Shown: in pieces, positions 1 to 8,229 of the stretch
How positions within the stretch are numbered: position 1 is the stretch's first letter
Layout: each line of letters begins with the position of its first letter
From: CALKZN01 sp964633815
GTDB taxonomy: Bacteria > Pseudomonadota > Gammaproteobacteria > Arenicellales > Arenicellaceae
DNA length: 64,000 bases
Direction of reading: 5' to 3'
Assembly: GCA_964633815.1 (NCBI GenBank)
Contig: CAZWHW010000001.1
Span: 186,001-250,000 of the forward strand
Translations under genes and position numbers: made by a program
Notes under the pieces: generated by a model
What the model was told of the DNA's origin: nothing
What the model saw: the letters and a program-made list of their open reading frames with translations, nothing else
Databases searched by the model: none

Positions 1-806
1 CCAGTAACATAGCGCATTTGTTTATGCACTGTCTCTAAAAATTCATCCATCGCTTCCTTTGCATACACTTTCTCACGCATGCTATGACTGAATAATTTGA
101 CGCTAGAAATATTGGCATAAGAATCCGTGATCCGCCCGGTCATTTTAGAACGCGCATCGGCCTGGATAGTGGCGGCACCTTGCAGCTTAGGCAAAAAGAA
201 AAACATCGATGCACCAAATGCCAAAACCCAACCAAGAAATGGCAACAACAAAAGAAAATCTAAACTGCCAAGAATGACACCACTACTAATCAGATACACC
301 ACCATATAACTAAACATGCTGGTGAACGACATGACAGTGTCGCGCACCGCCAAAGCTGTTTGCATGACTTTTGCTGACACTCTGCCCGACATTTCATCGT
401 TAAAAAACGACATACTTTGACTCAAAATCCGCTGGTGAAATTGCCAACGTAAACGCATCGGCAAAATGCCTTGCAACGTTTGAAAATGAATCCCTGCATT
501 GAACACCGCAATGATCATACTGATCACAATCGCAATCAACATCCAAATGATTGCCGTGGATTTTTCTTGCCAAAACTCCGTAATTCCATATTGACTAATC
601 CAATCCACAATCCAGCCCATCCAGGCATACATCAACGCTTCAAAAGCACCCATCAAGCCTGTGAGAAACGTCAGACCAAATAACCAAGCACGTGAACCTT
701 TGGTGCAAGACCAAACAAACAGCCAAATATTTTTGGATTTCTCATGTTCATAAGTCTCGGGATAAGGGTCTATTCGAGACTCAAAATAGCGCAGAAAACG
801 TTGCAT
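1..806 (-). CDS. ABC transporter permease/ATPase, N-terminal part (truncated by window edge)
   Basis: The gene starts at the ATG whose complement is at 804-806 and runs off the left edge, leaving about 268 codons. The translation begins MQRFLRYFESRIDPYPETYE and holds several hydrophobic helices (for example around residues 38-58, 85-105, 155-185) of the type-I exporter membrane domain. The ATP-binding half would lie outside the window. Family knowledge: such half-transporters work as dimers and export drugs, lipids or other hydrophobic compounds; the substrate cannot be read here. A Fur-box-like sequence lies about 300 bases upstream, so iron control is possible but unproven. Confidence is good for the family, low for the substrate. 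Confidence 0.85.
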   Translation of the reverse strand, partial: MQRFLRYFESRIDPYPETYEHEKSKNIWLFVWSCTKGSRAWLFGLTFLTGLMGAFEALMYAWMGWIVDWISQYGITEFWQEKSTAIIWMLIAIVISMIIAVFNAGIHFQTLQGILPMRLRWQFHQRILSQSMSFFNDEMSGRVSAKVMQTALAVRDTVMSFTSMFSYMVVYLISSGVILGSLDFLLLLPFLGWVLAFGASMFFFLPKLQGAATIQADARSKMTGRITDSYANISSVKLFSHSMREKVYAKEAMDEFLETVHKQMRYVT

Positions 807-1166
807 CTGTAGGCTGAAATATAGTTAATTAGGGAGACCTTAACATTGTTTGATGACTAAATGCAGACAAAAAAACATTGTCACCGCAATATATTTACAG
901 CCCACATATTTAAAGCAAACTTTCATTAGATTAGAGAATTTCAAGCCATGCAAAAAGGTTGATTTTGAAGATGGAAAAGCACAGCAATTTCAACACTTCT
1001 TCGACCAAAGACACTACAAGCTGAAATTATTACTAGGGAAAAAAGATAACGAATGCTTTACCTATTTTTTATCATACTTCACTAAATAATTTAAAATCAA
1101 ATCATCGCTAATTTATAGTGATTATCATTAATACTTAAATATTAATGCGCTTAAGTAAAAATATTT
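807..1166. other. Intergenic stretch without a convincing gene
   Basis: The 360 bases between the ABC transporter start and the anti-sigma stop are AT-rich. A 79-codon open frame (850-1089, + strand, TTG start) has no recognisable family, signal peptide or well-placed ribosome binding site, so I do not call it. The only clear signal is the Fur-box-like sequence at 1111-1129. A long leader for the minus-strand transporter or a small RNA could sit here, but I see no terminator hairpin. Confidence 0.4.
1111..1129. promoter_or_regulatory. Fur-box-like sequence
   Basis: The sequence ATTTATAGTGATTATCATT matches the 19-base gamma-proteobacterial Fur consensus (AATGATAATGATTATCATT orientation) at 16 of 19 positions by eye. 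It lies about 300 bases upstream of the minus-strand ABC transporter and 38 bases past the anti-sigma stop codon. The regulated transcript is unclear: the transporter with a long leader, or an unannotated short RNA. Confidence 0.45.
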
Positions 1167-1445
1167 TCAAGAGGTTTGATTTGCCGCCAGAATTGCATCC
1201 ATTAATTCTTCTGGCATTTTATTTTTATAAGCAGACTCACCTTCCGCAAATACTGCCTTACTTATGTCGATTGTTTTTCGATACGCTTGCAAATAAGCAT
1301 CACAGTGCTCACATTCTTCGATATGTTGTAAAAAAGATAACTTAGTCTTAGTTGGCAAATCGTCATCAAGAAAGTCAATGATGAACTTTTCTAGATTATC
1401 ACAACCTATTATCGTGCCTTCATTTTCATCAATTTCGCTTGTCAT
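1167..1445 (-). CDS. Putative soluble zinc-binding anti-sigma factor
   Basis: A 92-residue acidic protein, last gene of a three-gene operon. It carries H-x3-C-x2-C (HIEECEHC) at about residues 41-48, the motif of zinc-binding anti-sigma (ZAS) factors such as RsrA and ChrR. No transmembrane segment is visible, so it would act in the cytoplasm on the sigma factor encoded just upstream. I chose the ATG with complement at 1443-1445, four bases after the sigma stop codon; an earlier start at 1469 would overlap the sigma gene by 20 bases. In the ZAS family zinc release on cysteine oxidation frees the sigma factor; whether that applies here is inference. Too short for a full C-terminal cupin sensor like ChrR's. 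Confidence 0.75.
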   Translation of the reverse strand: MTSEIDENEGTIIGCDNLEKFIIDFLDDDLPTKTKLSFLQHIEECEHCDAYLQAYRKTIDISKAVFAEGESAYKNKMPEELMDAILAANQTS

Positions 1446-1449
1446 AAAT

Positions 1450-2061
1450 TTAATACCCACTATTTTCAAGTTGGGTTTTCAACTTGTTTCTTGCTCGATG
1501 CAAACCAGTCTTAACTGATGCAGGATTAATTGCCAAAAGCTTGGCAGTTTCTTCAATGGTGTAACCTTCAACATCTCGCAATAATAAGATATTTCGGTAT
1601 GCTGTAGGGAGTTCCATAATTAAATGCTTAACTGCGAAACGTAATTCTTTATTCATGTATATTTCATCTGTTGAAATACTAATAGTTTTGCGGTTCTCTA
1701 CCCGTTTACCATTTTCATCAATGAACTCATTATCATCAATATTGCTCGTAATTTGAGTCAATTTTTCATCTTTGCGAATTTTCATCAATGCATTATTAAT
1801 GGTAATTCGATGCAACCAACTTTTTATGCTTGCTTCATCACGGAATTTGTCAATTTTTCTGAAGGCTTGTAGGTAGGTTTCTTGCACAATATCTTTTGCG
1901 TCATCGGAGTTATTTATATACCTACGGGCAACATTCAACAAATAAGCCCCATACTCTTGTACGATAAATTCAAACCCTGATGGATCACCAAGGCGTAATT
2001 TCTGAACCAGTTGTTGTTGCTCACATGTCTGATAAGATTCTTTTGATAATAGTGATGTCAT
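1450..2061 (-). CDS. ECF-type RNA polymerase sigma factor (sigma-70 family)
   Basis: A 203-residue sigma factor with region 2 (DDAKDIVQETYLQAFRKI, near residues 52-69) and region 4 (LPTAYRNILLLRDVEGYTIE and the following helix-turn-helix, near residues 140-185). Regions 1 and 3 are absent, as in extracytoplasmic-function sigma factors. The open frame extends 11 codons further upstream, but a GGAGG lies inside that extension, 12 bases before the ATG at 2061, so 2061 is the better start. An acidic insert of about 25 residues sits between the two domains. It lies between a DM13 gene and a zinc anti-sigma gene in the same direction. Probably activates its own operon (see promoter at 2583-2611). 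Confidence 0.92.
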   Translation of the reverse strand: MTSLLSKESYQTCEQQQLVQKLRLGDPSGFEFIVQEYGAYLLNVARRYINNSDDAKDIVQETYLQAFRKIDKFRDEASIKSWLHRITINNALMKIRKDEKLTQITSNIDDNEFIDENGKRVENRKTISISTDEIYMNKELRFAVKHLIMELPTAYRNILLLRDVEGYTIEETAKLLAINPASVKTGLHRARNKLKTQLENSGY

Positions 2062-2124
2062 GTAAAATTTGAGCCTCCACTCAAACCAACCCAAACTTGA
2101 GTTAGAGGCTCAACATTACGTGGA

Positions 2125-2526
2125 TTATTTCAATGCCGCAACACCTAAAGGCACACTAAATTGCTCACACCAAATATAAATTTCATTGTAATCAGAAACA
2201 TTAACATTTGCTGGGATAAGATAAACCTGCTTGCCAGTATTTGATACCAAATCACCTAGTTGTGATTTAACATCATATTTACCATCTTTACCAAAACCTA
2301 CACGTGGTGAAGGAGCACCATCTAGTGAGAAATTGTCACCCAATTTCACTAAATAACCATTTGCTACTTTTTTAATAGTTACTTTACCAGTTGTGATGTG
2401 ATCACTTTTACCAACAAATTCACCTGTGGCGACAGCTTCACCGGCTATTGCCTGACTTGAAGTAAAAGCAAAAGCAACTAATATGCTTAGTGAAATAAAT
2501 AGTTTGGAAATCATAGAGTTTTTCAT
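2125..2526 (-). CDS. Secreted DM13-domain protein
   Basis: A 133-residue protein with a signal peptide (cleavage near SSQAIA|GEA) followed by a single DM13 domain, recognisable from G-x-F-V-G-x-SDHITTGKV, the LGDNFSLDGAPSP stretch and the late cysteine in YIWCEQFSVPLG. DM13 is a small beta-sandwich domain predicted in the literature to take part in redox or electron transfer through this cysteine; direct biochemistry is scarce. It is the first gene of the operon with the ECF sigma and zinc anti-sigma genes, and the ECF-type promoter lies directly upstream. I infer that it is an envelope effector of the regulon. Confidence 0.85.
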   Translation of the reverse strand: MKNSMISKLFISLSILVAFAFTSSQAIAGEAVATGEFVGKSDHITTGKVTIKKVANGYLVKLGDNFSLDGAPSPRVGFGKDGKYDVKSQLGDLVSNTGKQVYLIPANVNVSDYNEIYIWCEQFSVPLGVAALK

Positions 2527-2558
2527 ATTAATATTCTCAAAAGTTAAATTTAAAAGAT

Positions 2559-2576
2559 GTCACAATATTTTGTGAC
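2559..2576. promoter_or_regulatory. Palindrome at the transcription start of the DM13-sigma operon
   Basis: GTCACAA-TATT-TTGTGAC is an inverted repeat with 7-base arms and a 4-base centre. It lies directly downstream of the predicted -10 element, about where transcription of the minus-strand operon would start. It could be an operator for a repressor or a short hairpin at the 5' end of the mRNA. No regulator can be named. Confidence 0.45.
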
Positions 2577-2582
2577 TAAGAG

Positions 2583-2611
2583 TTAGATGCCAAAATTGCA
2601 AAAAGGTTACA
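2583..2611 (-). promoter_or_regulatory. Predicted ECF sigma promoter
   Basis: On the minus strand TGTAACC (complement 2605-2611) is followed 17 bases later by TCTAA (complement 2583-2587). This -35/-10 shape (an AAC-containing -35 and a TCTnA-like -10) is what many ECF sigma factors recognise, and it lies about 57 bases before the DM13 start codon. Autoregulation by the sigma factor in the same operon is an inference from that arrangement. Confidence 0.5.
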
Positions 2612-2667
2612 ATTTTCTTAAAAATTATTAAAAATTTATTATTTTGAAAAAAAACATACATACATTG

Positions 2668-3123
2668 ATGAAAACATTACCTCAACAAGGTCGTGTCACG
2701 TGGATAGGCCTAAGGCCTGCAAAAAAGGCTACGATGCAAATCATGGACAGTGTTGATGCTGACACTAAAAAAGGTCTCATTGGTGATCGATATGCAGGCA
2801 GAACAGGCAAACGACAAGTCACCCTAATTCAGCAAGAGCATCTTAGTGTGATTGCCAGCATGATGAATATTCGTATATGTCCACCTGAATTGTTACGTAG
2901 GAACATTGCTGTCAGTGGTCTTAATTTATTAGCGCTCAAAAACAAAAAATTCCATATAGGTACAGCAATTTTTGAATGCACTGGTCTTTGTCACCCATGC
3001 TCGTTCATGGAAGATGTGTTTGGCGATGGTGGTTACAATGCTGTACGTGGCCATGGAGGAATTACAGCAAGAGTGATTCAAAATGGTCTTATCAAGTTAC
3101 ATGATAATGTCCATGCAATGTAG
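2668..3123 (+). CDS. MOSC-domain protein
   Basis: A 151-residue single-domain MOSC protein, divergent from the DM13-sigma operon. It shows the family features GLIGDRYAG near residues 35-43, the late cysteine motif CTGLCHPCSFME with the conserved PC, and VRGHGGITARVIQNG towards the C-terminus. MOSC domains bind sulfur carried on a cysteine and occur in molybdenum-cofactor sulfurases and in YiiM-type detoxification enzymes for N-hydroxylated bases. This short stand-alone form is not assigned to a substrate. A TTG eight codons upstream is possible, but ATG at 2668 gives the family's usual N-terminus. Confidence 0.85.
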   Translation: MKTLPQQGRVTWIGLRPAKKATMQIMDSVDADTKKGLIGDRYAGRTGKRQVTLIQQEHLSVIASMMNIRICPPELLRRNIAVSGLNLLALKNKKFHIGTAIFECTGLCHPCSFMEDVFGDGGYNAVRGHGGITARVIQNGLIKLHDNVHAM

Positions 3124-3351
3124 CTTCTAATTGAAAAGTCGACAATTTAGCCAATGAATATAAAACCGATTTTTACCTCAAAACTTCAACTTACTCTTCT
3201 TACCAATTCATGGGTTAAGTTTTGATGGGATCACATTCTTGGTAAAATTTATGGAGATTATTTTTTTCATTACATTGAAGCTTCATAAAACACACATTAA
3301 TGATCGCATTATCAATGACAATTTTTTGTGACTAACAATCATATAACCCGC

Positions 3352-5043
3352 TTAACGCCAATTTTTAAGCTTGCTGGTTTGACCTATACCTGGATTAAAC
3401 GCATTCGTTGGGTCGCATTCTTTATAAAACGTTTTGAGATCTTCCTTAGCTGCGTATTCGTGCCCAACATTATGTTCGGCTGGATATTCCGCGCCACGCG
3501 CATCGAATGATTCAAGGATTTGCTGTTTCACTTCTTTAGCATCAACACCTTTTTTCATAATGTAGTTTTGATGCATCACATGGCAGAAGAAATGCCCATA
3601 ATAAAATTTGATGACGATTTTATCTTCTAATTCTTGCGGCAGTTGTTCTAGCCACTGGCGTTCATTGCGCGGCAAGGCGACATCAATGGTCATGATGTCT
3701 CCACAGTCTTTGCGATGCAGGCTGTAATAACGCCCAATCGCACCGGCAATCGTGAAACGCTGCAAAATTGCCTGCTTAGCCTCGTGCTCTGTGCAAGCAA
3801 AAAAATCACCTTCTGCGTTGCTAAACAATACTTGAAAATAGTCTTGTGCTTCGACAACACCGTCATTATTGGTTTCAACAATAAGATGATGTTGATATTG
3901 ATCTGCAAATTGTTCCATGCGATCTGGCAAATGTTTCACCCACAGTGCGCTGCACCACTGCATCAGATGTTCAGATAGGTTGTCTGGCAGAAAAGGAATT
4001 TGCCGTGCATAACGATCAATAAGGCGTTTTAAAGTGAATAATTTTGGAATCGTTTTTGAACCAAATTTACTAATAACAACCACAGTGTCTTTGCCATATT
4101 TTTTGCCTATTTCATAACAGGTGTTTTCAAAATACTCAGCTGATACGGGCAGCGTTTTAAAATTTGCCAACACATCACGGCGCAATTTGGTGAGCACAGC
4201 AGGATCATTCGTGCCCAAATAGAACACTTGTTGTTTTTTTGCTTTTGGAAATGTATCTAAACGCACCGCAAACACAGCCAATTTGCCCGCGCAACCAGAC
4301 GCATCATGCAAGCGTCTGCCATCATTATTAAAGCGAGATGGTGTTGGTGCATCAATCTCTCGGACTCGTTCGTGATATTCATTATCTGAAGCCAACTTGT
4401 CCGAAAATTGAATGTCTTTATGAGTGTAATTTTGCTGTTCTAAGTTATTAAGAATCTCTTCAGGACTATCACCTAATTCAATACCTAAATTATTCACCAA
4501 ACATAGCTCGCCTAACTCACTCACCTGCGCAAATAAGGCCAACTCCGTATAAGCAGGCCCACGCTGCAGCAAGGCTCCGCCCGAGTTATTACAAATGCCT
4601 CCAACAATTGATGCGCCAATGCATGAAGAACCAATCACTGAATGCGGCTCTCTGCCATAAGGCATTAAACGATCTTCCAAACCAAATAAGGTGCTGCCCG
4701 CCAAACCGACAATTTGTTTGGCGTTATCAATTAAATGAATTTCATCGACCCTGAGCGTGCTAATGATAACAATCGGGCGATCATAGTCATTGCCATTAGG
4801 CGTGGAGCCACCGGTGAGCCCTGTATTAGCAGCCTGCATGATGATCGCAACATCGGCAGAATGACAGGCGTTAAGAACATGCCAAATTTCAAGTAAACTT
4901 CCCGGTCTAACAACCGCATAGACCTCGCCTGAACCCAAACGATAGCCTTGCGAATAAGGCAAGGTTCGAGAGCGATCAGTTAATAGATAACGCTTGCCAA
5001 CAATATTATTGAGTTTTTGTTTTAATTCTTCGAGAAACTGCAT
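3352..5043 (-). CDS. dld: Quinone-dependent D-lactate dehydrogenase
   Basis: A 563-residue flavoprotein close in length to E. coli Dld (571). The N-terminal FAD-binding PCMH domain includes IIMQAANTGLTGGSTPNG, and GSSCIGASIVGGICNNSGGA follows at about residues 138-157. The C-terminal half is the membrane-binding Dld-specific domain and ends with the cap region HNVGHEYAA and DPTNAFNPGIG. It oxidises D-lactate to pyruvate at the inner face of the cytoplasmic membrane and reduces quinone. It stands alone between the RND operon and the MOSC gene, with no lactate permease nearby. Confidence 0.95.
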   Translation of the reverse strand: MQFLEELKQKLNNIVGKRYLLTDRSRTLPYSQGYRLGSGEVYAVVRPGSLLEIWHVLNACHSADVAIIMQAANTGLTGGSTPNGNDYDRPIVIISTLRVDEIHLIDNAKQIVGLAGSTLFGLEDRLMPYGREPHSVIGSSCIGASIVGGICNNSGGALLQRGPAYTELALFAQVSELGELCLVNNLGIELGDSPEEILNNLEQQNYTHKDIQFSDKLASDNEYHERVREIDAPTPSRFNNDGRRLHDASGCAGKLAVFAVRLDTFPKAKKQQVFYLGTNDPAVLTKLRRDVLANFKTLPVSAEYFENTCYEIGKKYGKDTVVVISKFGSKTIPKLFTLKRLIDRYARQIPFLPDNLSEHLMQWCSALWVKHLPDRMEQFADQYQHHLIVETNNDGVVEAQDYFQVLFSNAEGDFFACTEHEAKQAILQRFTIAGAIGRYYSLHRKDCGDIMTIDVALPRNERQWLEQLPQELEDKIVIKFYYGHFFCHVMHQNYIMKKGVDAKEVKQQILESFDARGAEYPAEHNVGHEYAAKEDLKTFYKECDPTNAFNPGIGQTSKLKNWR

Positions 5044-5118
5044 ACAAAGCAGTATATGTCATCAAGCTGAATTCAAAAATAGGCGCTTATACTTATAAAG
5101 TTATTTAAGAAACTATGT

Positions 5119-8100
5119 TTAAGGTTGAATTTCTTGTTCCAAGCGTTCAGACACTGCATTCGGTGAAGTAGTTTTACGCGCAATCAAACTATAAGCTGCA
5201 GGGACGATAAATAAGGTAAAAATCGTCGCCGCGAACACACCAAACAACACCACAATACCGATTGAAACACGTGTTTCTGAGCCCGCACCACTTGATAAAA
5301 TTAATGGTACTGTGCCTGCAATGGTAGTCAAGCCTGTCATTAAAATTGGGCGAAAACGTATTTCTGCTGCATCGATTAATGCTTTAGAAAACTCCATACC
5401 TTCATCACGGAGTTGATTGGCAAATTCAACAATCAGGATGCCATTTTTAGCAGCGAGACCAACCAACATAATCAGACCGATTTGCGAATAAATATTCAAA
5501 CTGCCGCCGAAAATATACAAACCTAATAAGCCGCCACCTGTTGCCAATGGCACGGTTAACATAATTACCAAAGGATGAATAAAACTCTCAAACTGCGCAG
5601 CTAAGACTAGAAACACAATCGCCATTCCCAACAAAAATACGAAAATAATCGAACTGCCTGATGTCGTGAAATCGCGGCTTTCACCTTTGTAATCAATGAC
5701 TGCTTCTTCTGGTAAATATTCTCTGACCAAGCTCTCCAAATGCGCCAAACCATCACCTAAAGACAAGCCATCACGCAAATTAGCTTCAAGTGTAATCGCG
5801 CGAATACGGTTATAACGCGATAAGGTTTCAGGTGCACCAAGTTCCTTAATCTCAACTAAGTTTGATAATGGAATAAGTGTGTCACTGCGCTCTGAACGCA
5901 CTTGTATGCTTTCAATATCGCTAAAGGATTGTTGCACGCTGCGATCACCTTCAACGATCACATCGTATTCTTCGCCATTATCCAAATAGGTAGTGACATT
6001 ACGACCACCCAGCATGGTTTCAAGTGTAGTGCCGATTTCGGAAATGGTCACGCCTAAATCAGCAGCTCGATCGTATTTGACTTTGAAATCTAGTTGCGGA
6101 CGTGTTTCTTTATAGTCGCTATCAAGTCCTAAGAAGCCTGGATTATTTTCTTGGACTTTCTCAAGGATGATATTGCGCCACTCAGCTAATTCATCATAAT
6201 TTGAGCCACCAATGACAAACTCAACTGGTTTTTGCGTTCTGCCACTTAAACCTTGACGCATGATTGGGAAGGCACGAATGCCTGGCAGACCGGCCAATTT
6301 ACCGCGTACTTCGCCCATAATTTCAAAGGCATTACGGCGGTTAGCCCAGTCATCCAAAACCACAATGACAATGCCAGTATTAAAATTTTCGATATTGCCA
6401 AAACCGCGCGGGGCGCGCACTAACAGTCGTTTAAATTCGCCTGATTCAACATAGGGGAAAAGCCGTGATTCAACTTCATCCATATAGCTACTTATATAGT
6501 TGAAGCTAGAACCTTCTGGTGCGTTGACAATAATAAAAAATGCACCTCGATCTTCTTTTGGAGTGAATTCCTGAGTCACATTAGGGTATAGCCAAGCTGT
6601 GCCTAAGAGCAAAATTGCAAACAACGCAGAAGTCATCTTTGGCGCATTTAAAGTCTTATGAAGCAACTGCATGTATTTCTGCTTCATCCATTGAAATGCG
6701 CCTTCAACTTTTTGCAACACGATATTTGCTTGTTGTTCTTGATTATCGCCTTGCTTTAAAATTTTAGATGCAACGACTGGCACCAAAGTCAGTGCCACGA
6801 CTGAGGAAAAAGCCACTGCAGCGGCAATAGTTAAGGCAAACTCACTGAATAACCTACCGATATCACCTTCAAGAAAAGTGATGGGTACAAATACAGAAAT
6901 TAATACCAAAGTTGTCGCCACCACCGCAAAACCGACTTGACGAGCACCTCTATATGCCGCCACCAATGGTGTTTCGTTTTTCTCCTGCATGCGCCGAACG
7001 ATATTTTCCAACATGACAATGGCATCATCAACGACTAAGCCAATGGCTAAAACCAAAGCCAGCAAAGTCAGTAAATTAATTGAAAAGCCTAATGCAAAGA
7101 CCATGATAAACGAGGCAATAATTGAGACCGGCACAGTCACTGCTGGAATTAACATCGCGCGAAAACTACCAAGAAACAGATAGATCACAAATATCACACA
7201 GGCAATAGCAATGAATAAGGTGATATACACTTCCTTAATAGAGGCTTTGATAAATACTGAAGCATCAAAGCTTTGGGCGATATCCATACCATCAGGAAGA
7301 TTCGGATTTAGTTTACCAGTTAATACTTTAGTCGACTCAGCGACATCAATGGTATTGGCAACCGATTGTTTGATAATGCCAATGCCTACCATGGCAACAC
7401 CATTACCACGGAATGAGACGCGCTCTTCTTCAACACCGCGTTCGATTTTGGCAATATCACCGAGTCTGACTAGAAAACCATCATCGCCTTGGGCTAAGAC
7501 TATTTTGGCAAAATCTTCAGGCTTATTGAAATTACGTTCAACCCTCGCCTGAAAAATACGTTGGTCTGATTGCAGTGTCCCCGCGGGTAGTTCCACATTT
7601 TCTGCTCGCAACGCTTGTTCAATATCGCTGGCAGTCAGATTGCGTGCTGCCATTGCGCGGCGATCCAGCCAGATACGCATGGCGTAGCGCAGGCCTCCTC
7701 CAACACGTACTCGGGCAACGCCATCCAAAGCTGAATACTGATCGACTAAAAAACGTTCGGCATATTCCGTCAGTTCCGGCACTGTCATTTTCGTACTCGA
7801 CAAATTTTGCCAAATAATCACATCGTCATTGCCATCGGCTTTTTGCACCTCAGGAATTTCGGCTTCTTCTGGCAGATTATCTTGAATACCTGAGACACGA
7901 TCACGCACATCATTCGCTGCTTCATTGATATCACGATTAATCGAGAATTCAATGGTCACTTGGCTACGACCATCTCGCGAGGATGATTCGACAAATTCAA
8001 TGCCTTCAACGCCAGCAATACGCTCTTCTAGCAACTGAGTGACACGGGTTTCGACAATATTGGCAGGCGCGCCAGGATATTCGACTTCGACAGTCACTAC

Positions 8101-8229
8101 GGGCGGATTGATGTCGGGAAATTCACGCAACGATAACCGTTCAAATGAGACCAAGCCAAAGGCTATTAGTAATAAGGAAATTACCGTAGCAAAGACTGGC
8201 CGTTTGACTGATATGTCAGAAATTAACAT
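5119..8229 (-). CDS. RND efflux pump inner-membrane transporter (HAE1/AcrB type)
   Basis: A 1036-residue resistance-nodulation-division transporter of normal length. It has the N-terminal SVKRPVFATVISLLLIAFG helix, the two large periplasmic loops, the proton-relay aspartates in TM4 (IGLVVDDAIVMLENI, about residues 397-411) and the TM10 lysine (GLAAKNGILIVEFANQLRDE). The start codon overlaps the stop of the adaptor gene upstream in the form TAATG, so the two are translationally coupled. It exports drugs, detergents or other amphiphiles from the inner membrane and periplasm using the proton gradient. Substrate range cannot be read from sequence. Control is probably by the divergent TetR protein. 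Confidence 0.95.
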   Translation of the reverse strand: MLISDISVKRPVFATVISLLLIAFGLVSFERLSLREFPDINPPVVTVEVEYPGAPANIVETRVTQLLEERIAGVEGIEFVESSSRDGRSQVTIEFSINRDINEAANDVRDRVSGIQDNLPEEAEIPEVQKADGNDDVIIWQNLSSTKMTVPELTEYAERFLVDQYSALDGVARVRVGGGLRYAMRIWLDRRAMAARNLTASDIEQALRAENVELPAGTLQSDQRIFQARVERNFNKPEDFAKIVLAQGDDGFLVRLGDIAKIERGVEEERVSFRGNGVAMVGIGIIKQSVANTIDVAESTKVLTGKLNPNLPDGMDIAQSFDASVFIKASIKEVYITLFIAIACVIFVIYLFLGSFRAMLIPAVTVPVSIIASFIMVFALGFSINLLTLLALVLAIGLVVDDAIVMLENIVRRMQEKNETPLVAAYRGARQVGFAVVATTLVLISVFVPITFLEGDIGRLFSEFALTIAAAVAFSSVVALTLVPVVASKILKQGDNQEQQANIVLQKVEGAFQWMKQKYMQLLHKTLNAPKMTSALFAILLLGTAWLYPNVTQEFTPKEDRGAFFIIVNAPEGSSFNYISSYMDEVESRLFPYVESGEFKRLLVRAPRGFGNIENFNTGIVIVVLDDWANRRNAFEIMGEVRGKLAGLPGIRAFPIMRQGLSGRTQKPVEFVIGGSNYDELAEWRNIILEKVQENNPGFLGLDSDYKETRPQLDFKVKYDRAADLGVTISEIGTTLETMLGGRNVTTYLDNGEEYDVIVEGDRSVQQSFSDIESIQVRSERSDTLIPLSNLVEIKELGAPETLSRYNRIRAITLEANLRDGLSLGDGLAHLESLVREYLPEEAVIDYKGESRDFTTSGSSIIFVFLLGMAIVFLVLAAQFESFIHPLVIMLTVPLATGGGLLGLYIFGGSLNIYSQIGLIMLVGLAAKNGILIVEFANQLRDEGMEFSKALIDAAEIRFRPILMTGLTTIAGTVPLILSSGAGSETRVSIGIVVLFGVFAATIFTLFIVPAAYSLIARKTTSPNAVSERLEQEIQP

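Noticed and set aside
850..1089. 79-codon plus-strand open frame between the ABC transporter and the anti-sigma gene
   Set aside because: TTG start, no ribosome binding site, no recognisable domain and AT-rich composition; kept only as a note in the intergenic entry.
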